From Verrucomicrobiota bacterium (lineage in GTDB: Bacteria; Verrucomicrobiota; Kiritimatiellia; JAAZAB01), in contig JAHIMN010000299.1 in NCBI GenBank assembly GCA_018896395.1, forward strand, positions 1-5,585: a stretch of 5,585 nt of DNA, written 5' to 3'. Under the pieces are notes generated by a model. The model worked only from the letters and a program-made list of their open reading frames with translations, was not told the DNA's origin and did no database searches. A program made the position numbers and the translations under genes. This document shows, one piece after another, positions 1 to 4,434 of the stretch. Each line of letters starts with the position of its first letter. The stretch's first letter is position 1.

Positions 1-516
1 ACGGTGGAAGAGGCCCTGCAAATTGGGGCCGATGGCGTTTCCATCCAGGTTAACCTCGGTGCGCCGACGGACGACGTTATGCTCGACCATTTTGGCCAGA
101 TCAGCCGCAAGTGCATGCAGTGGGGCATGCCCTTGATGGCCATGATGTACACGCGCGGCGAAAAGATCAAGAGCGAGTATGACGTGGCGTACGTCAAGCA
201 CGCGGCGCGGGTTGGCGCGGAACTGGGCGCCGATATCGTGAAGGTAAATTACACCGGCAGTCCGCAATCCTTCGAGCAGGTCACGAGTGGCTGCCCGGTG
301 CCCGTCGTGATTGCCGGGGGCGAGAAGCTGGAGTCGGATGAGGATATCCTTGACATGGTGGAAGGCGCCATCAAGGCCGGCGCCGCCGGCGTCTCCATCG
401 GCCGCAACGTCTTTCAGCACGCCAATCCCATCCGGATGATCGCCGCGATTTCCATGGTGGTCAATGATAATGTCACCGCGCGCGTGGCGGTCCGTGCGTT
501 GAAGGGGAAACAATGA
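1..516 (+). CDS. 2-amino-3,7-dideoxy-D-threo-hept-6-ulosonate (ADTH) synthase, C-terminal part (5'-truncated)
   Basis: This is the C-terminal ~171 residues of a DhnA/class I fructose-bisphosphate-aldolase-like TIM-barrel enzyme; the reading frame is open to the window edge, so the true start lies upstream. Family members (archaeal MJ0400 type) join L-aspartate semialdehyde to a 6-deoxy-5-ketohexose phosphate to make ADTH, the first step of the alternative shikimate entry. Visible family marks are GADGVSIQVNLG at the left edge, the WGMPLMAMMYTRG segment whose Tyr (codon 148-150) matches the catalytic Tyr, GADIVKVNYTG whose Lys (codon 241-243) matches the Schiff-base Lys, and the phosphate-binding AGAAGVSIGRNVFQH near the end. 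The next gene, DHQ synthase II, overlaps the stop by 4 bp and catalyses the following step, which strongly supports ADTH synthase over a sugar-phosphate aldolase. The family identity is firm; the substrate is inferred from context. Confidence 0.9.
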   Translation, partial: TVEEALQIGADGVSIQVNLGAPTDDVMLDHFGQISRKCMQWGMPLMAMMYTRGEKIKSEYDVAYVKHAARVGAELGADIVKVNYTGSPQSFEQVTSGCPVPVVIAGGEKLESDEDILDMVEGAIKAGAAGVSIGRNVFQHANPIRMIAAISMVVNDNVTARVAVRALKGKQ

Positions 517-1505
517 AACAGGTGTGGGTGCAGATTCAGCCTTGGGATAAACACCTCGCGGTCGCCGCCATTGAAAGCGGGGCGGATGCGGTTGTGGTTG
601 ACCCCGGCGTGACGTCGAAGGTCCAGGAACTGGGCCGTATGCCAACCGTGGCCGAGGATGGCGCGATGGTCCTGGGCCGCGATGTGCGGCGCCTGGACAT
701 CGCCTCCAAAAGTGATGAGCAGAAAGCGGCCGCGGTTCCGCGCGATGTCATGTTGTGGCTCCGGCTCAAGGATTGGACGATTATCCCCCTGGAAAACCTG
801 CTGGCCCAGCGCGGCGGACTGATGGCGGAAGTGCAGACGGTCGAACAGGCCCGCACCATGCTGGGTATCCTTGAAAAAGGCGTGGATGGCGTGGTGATGG
901 CCGGTCGCGATCCGGCCGAGGTACGCAAGGTGGTCGGCCTGGTTCACGGACTCTCGCCACAGATTGAGCTCGTGACCGCCACCGTTACGCGCATCGAGCC
1001 CAGCGGTATGGGCGATCGCGTCTGCATAGATACCTGTTCGGCCATGACGATCGGGCAGGGGATGCTGGTCGGCAACACGAGCAGTGCCTTCTTCCTGGTG
1101 CACTCGGAAAGCCTCGAAAACCCCTATGTGGCCGCCCGTCCGTTTCGCGTGAACGCCAGCGCGGTGCATGCCTACCTCATGCGGCCCGGCAACAAAACCG
1201 CGTATTTATCGGATCTGCGCACGGGCGATGATGTGCTGGTGGTGGATAGCCGGGGCCATACCTGTGTTGCCCACATCGGGCGGTGCAAGGTGGAAGCGCG
1301 CCCAATGGTCCTCGTCTTTGCCGAAGCAAAAGGCCGCGAGCTTTCCATCTACCTGCAGAATGCCGAAACCATTAACCTGATCACTCCGGATGGAACGCCC
1401 GTGTCCGTCTCGCGGCTGAAACCGGGCGATCAGGTCCTGGTCCATCTGGAAGAGGGTGGCCGCCATTTTGGTATGAAGATTGAAGAAACGCTCTTGGAGC
1501 ACTGA
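513..1505 (+). CDS. 3-dehydroquinate synthase II (archaeal-type, NAD-dependent)
   Basis: This 330-residue protein is a full-length DHQ synthase II (MJ1249/AroB' family, EC 1.4.1.24), which oxidatively deaminates and cyclises ADTH to 3-dehydroquinate using NAD+ in the cytoplasm. It is unrelated to classical AroB. Family motifs are easy to read: IPLEN (91-95), GMGDRVCIDTCS (165-176), GMLVGNTSSAFFLVHSE (183-199), PYVAARPFRVNASAVHAY (204-221), KTAYLSDL (228-235), LQNAETI (281-287) and RHFGMKIEE near the C-terminus. The length agrees with archaeal homologues. The ATG sits in an ATGA overlap with the upstream ADTH synthase stop, behind AAGGGGAAAC, so translational coupling is likely. The two genes form a pathway pair. 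No other shikimate gene is in the window, and transcription probably ends in the convergent gap before tadA. Confidence 0.95.
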   Translation: MKQVWVQIQPWDKHLAVAAIESGADAVVVDPGVTSKVQELGRMPTVAEDGAMVLGRDVRRLDIASKSDEQKAAAVPRDVMLWLRLKDWTIIPLENLLAQRGGLMAEVQTVEQARTMLGILEKGVDGVVMAGRDPAEVRKVVGLVHGLSPQIELVTATVTRIEPSGMGDRVCIDTCSAMTIGQGMLVGNTSSAFFLVHSESLENPYVAARPFRVNASAVHAYLMRPGNKTAYLSDLRTGDDVLVVDSRGHTCVAHIGRCKVEARPMVLVFAEAKGRELSIYLQNAETINLITPDGTPVSVSRLKPGDQVLVHLEEGGRHFGMKIEETLLEH

Positions 1506-1506
1506 A

Positions 1507-1534
1507 GCAGGCTGAAGGCTGTAGACTGTAGGAA
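1507..1534 (+). repeat. Heptamer tandem repeat, family 1, forward arm
   Basis: Immediately after the DHQ synthase II stop, four adjacent 7-base units read GCAGGCT, GAAGGCT, GTAGACT and GTAGGAA (consensus roughly GNAGRCT, the last unit decayed). Related units occur in reverse orientation at 1566-1586. The units are degenerate and non-coding. They resemble in style the short tandemly repeated heptamers described in some cyanobacteria, but the sequence differs and no relationship is claimed. Confidence 0.6.
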
Positions 1535-1584
1535 GAACATGACCACACCAGACGCATGATTCCACAGTCGACAGTCTACGGTCT
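1516..1584. repeat. Inverted repeat between convergent genes, possible stem with long loop
   Basis: Bases 1516-1529 (AGGCTGTAGACTGT) pair with 1571-1584 (ACAGTCTACGGTCT) over 14 positions, nine of them a perfect Watson-Crick run (GTAGACTGT with ACAGTCTAC) and two G-T wobbles. The loop is about 41 bases. The arms are built from the flanking heptamers. The position between two converging genes suits a bidirectional end structure, but there is no T-run after either arm, so it is not a classical intrinsic terminator. The right arm overlaps the last codons and stop of tadA. Confidence 0.5.
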
Positions 1585-1586
1585 AT
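1566..1586 (-). repeat. Heptamer tandem repeat, family 1, reverse arm
   Basis: Three adjacent units read on the + strand as AGTCGAC, AGTCTAC and GGTCTAT, that is GTCGACT, GTAGACT and ATAGACC on the - strand, the same family as the array at 1507-1534 but inverted. The array supplies the tadA stop codon (TAG, complement of 1576-1578), so the repeat has either extended or trimmed the 3' end of that gene. Confidence 0.55.
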
Positions 1587-2019
1587 CTGCATCCTGCCGG
1601 CGTGCCGTCCTGAAAAAATCCTGCAAGATCAACCGGCATTCCTTTTCCAGCACGCCGCGCACGATTTCCCCGGCGTTCAATGTGCCTGCGTTCTGAGGAT
1701 CGCTCGCCCCAAACACTACCTTGGGAATCCGGGCCAGGACAATGGCGCCCGCGCACATGGGGCAGGGCTCTTTCGTGACGTAGAGGACTGTGTCCGTGAG
1801 GCGCCAGTCGCCGATTGCGCTCGCGGCCTGGGTGATGGCGATCATTTCGGCGTGGGCGGTCGGGTCTTTCAGCAGTTCCACCTGGTTATATGCGCGGCCG
1901 ATGACGGTCAGCGCGCGGACCACGATTGCGCCGACCGGCACCTCGCCGGCTTCGACCGCCAGGGCCGCCTGCTGAAGGGCTTGCCGCATGAAAAACTCAT
2001 CTTGACGGAAATCCGGCAT
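1576..2019 (-). CDS. tadA: tRNA-specific adenosine-34 deaminase TadA
   Basis: This 147-residue cytoplasmic zinc enzyme should deaminate adenosine 34 of tRNA-Arg(ACG) to inosine, allowing wobble decoding. The cytidine/deoxycytidylate deaminase fold is clear: EVPVGAIVV (26-34), Asn45, the HAE motif in DPTAHAEM with zinc ligand His56 and proton shuttle Glu58, and PCPMC with zinc ligands Cys86 and Cys89. VVFGASD and the C-terminal FFRTARRQ also match TadA. After Asp107 the protein runs AGTLNAGEIVRGVL and lacks about 12 residues relative to E. coli TadA, where a loop and helix containing an LNH-like motif normally stand. The start chosen gives the usual N-terminus; an AAGG lies only 2 bases ahead of it. 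A second Met at residue 11 is possible but less TadA-like. It is transcribed divergently from the tatA-atp run and converges with the DHQ synthase gene. Guanine deaminase or another CDA family member is less likely given the FFR tail. Confidence 0.9.
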   Translation of the reverse strand: MPDFRQDEFFMRQALQQAALAVEAGEVPVGAIVVRALTVIGRAYNQVELLKDPTAHAEMIAITQAASAIGDWRLTDTVLYVTKEPCPMCAGAIVLARIPKVVFGASDPQNAGTLNAGEIVRGVLEKECRLILQDFFRTARRQDADRP

Positions 2020-2083
2020 GGCCTTAATTTAGGGGGGCAGTAAGGTTGAAGGCAATCTTTATTTTTACAGGATGAAGGCCAAC

Positions 2084-2386
2084 ATGAAATCCACCGGCAC
2101 ATCGTTGAAGAGCGCGTTAGACCTGGCAATGGAACGCCTGCAAGAGCGCGATGGGGCGCGGGCCAAGCTGACCGATGCGCAGAAAGCCGCTTTGGCCGAG
2201 GTTGATCGCAAAACAAAGGCCAAGCTGGCGGAGCGGGAAATACTGGGTAGCGATTGGCTGGCCAAAGCGGGCGATGATCCGGAAAAAGTCGAGCCGATTA
2301 AGGCCGAACAACGCGCGGAAATCGAAAAAATCAAGGCCCGCGCGGAGCAAGAAAAAGAACACATTCGGAAAGGAGCGGCATCATGA
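2084..2386 (+). CDS. Small charged helical protein of unknown function
   Basis: I do not recognise this 100-residue protein. It is very rich in Lys, Glu, Arg and Ala, has no membrane segment, signal peptide or cysteines, and should be mostly alpha-helical: an N-terminal helix (about 6-22), a segment KLTDAQKAALAEVDRKTKAK (about 28-47) continuing to AEREIL, a break at GSDWLAKAGDDPEK, and a long charged C-terminal helix (about 68-97) likely to form a coiled coil. The start at 2084 is preferred because GAAGG lies 5 bases before it; an in-frame ATG at 2072 has no properly spaced site. The stop overlaps the tatA start (ATGA), so it is co-translated with tatA and heads the tatA-atpZ-atpI-atpBEFH run. 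A soluble helper for a membrane complex is a possible but unproven role. Confidence 0.75.
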   Translation: MKSTGTSLKSALDLAMERLQERDGARAKLTDAQKAALAEVDRKTKAKLAEREILGSDWLAKAGDDPEKVEPIKAEQRAEIEKIKARAEQEKEHIRKGAAS

Positions 2387-2562
2387 ACATTGGTTGGCCG
2401 GAAATCTTATTAATTTTGCTGGTTGTCCTGTTGTTGTTCGGCGCCAAACGCCTGCCGGATCTGGCGCGCTCGCTGGGCAAAAGCCTGCGCGAGTTTAAAA
2501 AGGGCCGCGAGGAAGGTGATGCACCCGATGAAAAGAAACCGCCCTCCGCACCCGCCGCTTGA
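2383..2562 (+). CDS. tatA: Sec-independent (Tat) translocase subunit TatA
   Basis: This 59-residue gene has the full TatA plan: a short N-terminus (MNIGWPE), one transmembrane helix (about 6-19, ILLILLVVLLLFG), the FGAKRLPDLARSLGKSL hinge and amphipathic helix, then a charged, proline-rich tail ending at PPSAPAA. The conserved Phe-Gly and the Leu-Pro after the membrane helix are present. In the inner membrane TatA oligomers form the passage for folded proteins carrying twin-arginine signals, together with TatC, which is not in this window. The start follows AAAGGAG with 7 bases of spacing and overlaps the upstream stop by 4 bp. The Glu in the N-terminal segment (residue 8) and the Gly-Trp pair fit TatA/TatE rather than TatB, though single TatA proteins may serve both roles. 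Its 3' end overlaps the AtpZ gene by 44 bp. Confidence 0.92.
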   Translation: MNIGWPEILLILLVVLLLFGAKRLPDLARSLGKSLREFKKGREEGDAPDEKKPPSAPAA

Positions 2563-2827
2563 GTCGGCTGGCGGCGGAACCTTCACTCCCGCGGGGTCGC
2601 GGAAAACGGTGGCGGGGCAAACGGTCTGGCAAGGTCTGGCGACCATGGGGTCTCTGGGGTTCACGCTGGTCGGTTGTACCTTTCTGGGGCTCGTTGCCGG
2701 CTACAACCTGGATCGCTGGCTGGGAAGTGGCCCATGGCTGACCGTTCTGTTGCTCCTTCTGGGCATTAGCGCCGGGTTCCTGAATATTTTTCTTACCGCC
2801 GCCCGCCTCCGAAATCCACCCCGCTGA
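2519..2827 (+). CDS. AtpZ/AtpI-like F0F1 ATP synthase assembly membrane protein
   Basis: This 102-residue protein has a proline-rich cytoplasmic N-terminus and two transmembrane helices (about 43-64 and 71-92) joined by the family hallmark GYNLDRWLGSGPW, the glycine-rich hairpin of the AtpZ (putative F0F1-ATPase subunit) family. Such proteins are encoded at the head of atp operons and are linked to c-ring assembly and, in Bacillus, to Mg2+ supply. The start at 2519 is chosen because AGGAAGG lies just ahead; other starts are ATG 2528 and GTG 2609. A longer frame reaching back to 2423 would run through tatA in another frame and is not believed. With the chosen start, 44 bp are shared with tatA, and only a start at or after 2563 (such as GTG 2609) would avoid the overlap. 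The context before subunits a, c, b and delta supports the assignment. Confidence 0.82.
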   Translation: MHPMKRNRPPHPPLESAGGGTFTPAGSRKTVAGQTVWQGLATMGSLGFTLVGCTFLGLVAGYNLDRWLGSGPWLTVLLLLLGISAGFLNIFLTAARLRNPPR

Positions 2828-2846
2828 AAATAGAAGCTGTTTGGGA

Positions 2847-2881
2847 TTGACCTTGACCAGTGTGCGTCAAGCCGCTAAGTT
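2847..2881 (+). promoter_or_regulatory. Possible internal promoter or operator in the atpZ-atpI gap
   Basis: TTGACC occurs twice head to tail (2847-2858). The second copy is 17 bases from TAAGTT (2876-2881), a sigma70-like spacing with a good -35 and a weak -10. TTGAC (2853-2857) is also mirrored by GTCAA (2866-2870) across 8 bases, which could be a small operator. The gap between atpZ and atpI (146 bp) is the longest between genes inside the run, which makes a separate start for the atp structural genes plausible. The evidence is only pattern-level. Confidence 0.22.
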
Positions 2882-2973
2882 TTATTCATTCAGTCGCGTC
2901 AGCTTTCAATGCCGATCAACGACGCCGGATTGAGAATAAAGCCGGTTGCCGACTATCAAAGGAAACGCACGGA

Positions 2974-3279
2974 ATGAATGTCGTAGACATAGTGGCTGGT
3001 CTTGTAATCGGCGCCGTGCTGGGCATTATCAATGCGCTGGTGTTGCGCTCCGGCGTGCGCTTTGCCGTTAAATGCCCTCAGCGCGCCAGGGCGACGCTGG
3101 TCATTATAGCCAGTTACGCGATCCGTTACATTCTGATCGCCGTGGTCATCTATGTCATTTTGAAAAAAGGCAACATGACGGTGGCAATCACGACCCTGGG
3201 TGTATTGGTACTGTTTACGATTCTATGGGCGTTGATTCAGCGCGGTAGGAGTGCCGGCAGCTGTGGGTCCGGATCCTGA
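2974..3279 (+). CDS. AtpI-like (ATP synthase protein I / AtpR-like) membrane protein
   Basis: This 101-residue protein has three predicted transmembrane helices (about 4-24, 41-63 and 67-89). The first helix carries the GAVLGIINALVLRSG pattern and the second the ASYAIRYILIAVVIY pattern with an Arg (residue 51) typical of the ATP synthase I family (ATP-synt_I). Classical AtpI has four helices, so this is a short form resembling the three-helix AtpR of N-type ATPase operons. AtpI assists c-ring assembly and is not part of the finished enzyme. ATG 2974 is chosen because the membrane helix begins at once and AAAGGA lies 10 bases upstream; the frame is open back to GTG 2860, but that would add 38 residues with no family resemblance and no clear ribosome site. 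It ends 24 bp before atpB. The tail ends in a Ser/Gly-rich stretch. Confidence 0.78.
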   Translation: MNVVDIVAGLVIGAVLGIINALVLRSGVRFAVKCPQRARATLVIIASYAIRYILIAVVIYVILKKGNMTVAITTLGVLVLFTILWALIQRGRSAGSCGSGS

Positions 3280-3303
3280 GCAGGTTGTACGACGGGTGGA
3301 ATT

Positions 3304-4041
3304 ATGGAAGCCATAGAAGGTCCAAACATTTTAGCCGCGCTCTGGAGCCATTGGTTCCCGGGGTTTCCGGTGCCGGCTGTATTGCTGACGGCCTGGCTGA
3401 TCATGGGGTTCCTGATCGTTGTGGGGTTGCTCGTGGCGCGGCGTGTGTCGCTGGAACCCGGCCGTCTGCAAAACGTGCTGGAAACGGCCCTGGAATATGT
3501 CATGGGACTGAGCCGGCAAATTGCCGGACCGCAAGGACCGCGCTTTGTCCCCCTATTTGCCACGCTCTTTCTGTTTATTCTTTGCTCGAACCTGATCGGC
3601 CTGGTCCCGGGCTTCGTCTCGCCCACCACGAATCTGAACATTAACGCGGCCATGGCGCTGATCGTCGCGGGCACCGCCGAATTTATGAATATCCGCCAAC
3701 GCGGCGTTGCGGGCTACTGCAAGCATTTTTGCGGGCCACCCTACTGGCTGGCGCCCATGTTCGTCATCATCCGGGGCATGGAAATGTTCACGCGCCCGCT
3801 GTCGTTGACCATGCGGCTCTTTGGCAACATGCTGGCCAAGGAAATCATGCTGGGCGTGCTGGTCTACCTGTTGACCTTGTTTTTCTTTGCGCACGGTATT
3901 GTTTTCAAGCTGTTGGCGATCGTGCCGTTCCTGCTGCGTCCGGGCATTCTGCTCCTGGGCGTGCTGGTCGGTTTTGTGCAGGCGCTGGTCTTCACAGCGC
4001 TGACCATGTCCTATATCGGCGGTGCTTTCGAAAAACATTAA
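3304..4041 (+). CDS. atpB: F-type ATP synthase subunit a
   Basis: This 245-residue polytopic protein is the stator half-channel subunit of Fo. Recognisable parts are FILCSNLIGLVPGFVSPTTN (91-110), the KHFCGPPYWLAP loop (140-151), RPLSLTMRLFGNM with the essential Arg at residue 171 (E. coli Arg210), and VQALVFTALTMSYI with Gln226 (E. coli Gln252). Several ion-path positions are unusual. Where E. coli has Glu196 this protein has Arg157, with a Glu at residue 160. E. coli Gly218-Glu219 is Lys179-Glu180, and the E. coli His245 position is Gly219 or an adjacent Leu. The loop between the last two helices is about 13 residues longer than in E. coli. A Cys-x3-Cys pair (139, 143) lies in the KHF loop. 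GGGTGGA precedes the ATG. It is followed after 18 bp by atpE. Identity is certain; the effect of the changes is inference. Confidence 0.97.
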   Translation: MEAIEGPNILAALWSHWFPGFPVPAVLLTAWLIMGFLIVVGLLVARRVSLEPGRLQNVLETALEYVMGLSRQIAGPQGPRFVPLFATLFLFILCSNLIGLVPGFVSPTTNLNINAAMALIVAGTAEFMNIRQRGVAGYCKHFCGPPYWLAPMFVIIRGMEMFTRPLSLTMRLFGNMLAKEIMLGVLVYLLTLFFFAHGIVFKLLAIVPFLLRPGILLLGVLVGFVQALVFTALTMSYIGGAFEKH

Positions 4042-4042
4042 T

Positions 4043-4050
4043 TAAGGAGG
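4043..4050 (+). promoter_or_regulatory. Strong ribosome binding site of atpE
   Basis: TAAGGAGG is a near-perfect match to the 16S rRNA anti-Shine-Dalgarno end and stands 9 bases before the atpE ATG at 4060. It is the strongest such site in the window and fits the need for many c subunits per enzyme. An out-of-frame ATG at 4052 is too close to this site to be used. Confidence 0.85.
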
Positions 4051-4059
4051 AATGACGCC

Positions 4060-4428
4060 ATGGATATCTTGACCGCTTCAGTAATTGTGGCCGGTTCTGT
4101 CATTGCGATCGCAACGATCGGCCCCGGCATCGCGCAGGGGATGGCCGTTAACGGCGCCATGCAGGGTATTTCGCGCCAGCCGGAGGCCGCCGGTACCATT
4201 GGCACGAACCTGATTATTGGGTTGGCTTTCATCGAGTCGCTGGCCATTTACGCCCTGGTCGTGGCCCTATTACTGCTCTTTGCCGATCCATTCACCACGG
4301 GCGCCAATGATAAGGCGGCAATGGAATCCAAGGTAAGCGTGCTGAAGCTCAAGATCGAGGAACTGCAGTTGCAGGGGCAACTGGACACCATGCAGAAAAG
4401 CACGCCTGCCGCCGCGGCGACCAAATAA
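4060..4428 (+). CDS. atpE: F-type ATP synthase subunit c with long C-terminal extension
   Basis: This 122-residue protein is the proteolipid of the rotor ring; usual length is about 75-90. Helix 1 (about 5-38) has the small-residue motif GPGIAQGMA with Gln26, the polar loop is SRQPEA (38-43), and helix 2 (about 46-77) contains AFIESLAIY with the ion-carrying Glu59, then Ser60 and Tyr64. Gln, Glu, Ser and Tyr match the Na+ ligands of the Ilyobacter tartaricus ring (Gln32, Glu65, Ser66, Tyr70), though the Thr67 position is Leu61. The standard protein ends at ADPF (75-78). Here about 44 residues follow, with hydrophobic positions M88, V92, L95, I99 and L102 in 4-3 spacing, then an Ala/Thr/Pro/Lys end. 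The frame is continuous to TAA, 6 bp before atpF, so no frameshift is needed to explain the tail. In known F-type rings the C-terminus faces the periplasm. Confidence 0.96.
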   Translation: MDILTASVIVAGSVIAIATIGPGIAQGMAVNGAMQGISRQPEAAGTIGTNLIIGLAFIESLAIYALVVALLLLFADPFTTGANDKAAMESKVSVLKLKIEELQLQGQLDTMQKSTPAAAATK

Positions 4429-4434
4429 CAAGCC

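Noticed and set aside
414..1169. 251-residue open frame on the - strand across the shikimate genes
   Set aside because: It lies antisense to ADTH synthase and DHQ synthase II, both with strong family motifs; its His/Arg-rich composition is typical of a codon-bias shadow.
1516..1584. Classical rho-independent terminator
   Set aside because: The stem has a 41-base loop and no T-run on either strand, so only an inverted repeat is claimed.
1507..1586. CRISPR array
   Set aside because: Units are 7 bases with no spacers, and no cas gene is present.
2020..2083. Divergent promoter pair between tadA and the helical-protein gene
   Set aside because: A promoter is expected here, but no -35/-10 pair with acceptable spacing could be picked on either strand.
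2860..2973. N-terminal extension of the AtpI-like gene from GTG 2860
   Set aside because: There is no ribosome site at the GTG, the extra 38 residues resemble no AtpI, and a good start with AAAGGA exists at 2974.
3553..4038. 161-residue open frame on the - strand inside atpB
   Set aside because: Its Gln/His/Arg-rich, low-information composition is a mirror of hydrophobic codons in subunit a.
4294..4425. Frameshift fusion of atpE with a separate small gene
   Set aside because: The frame is continuous with no ribosome site or start at the junction, and a normal stop is followed at once by atpF.
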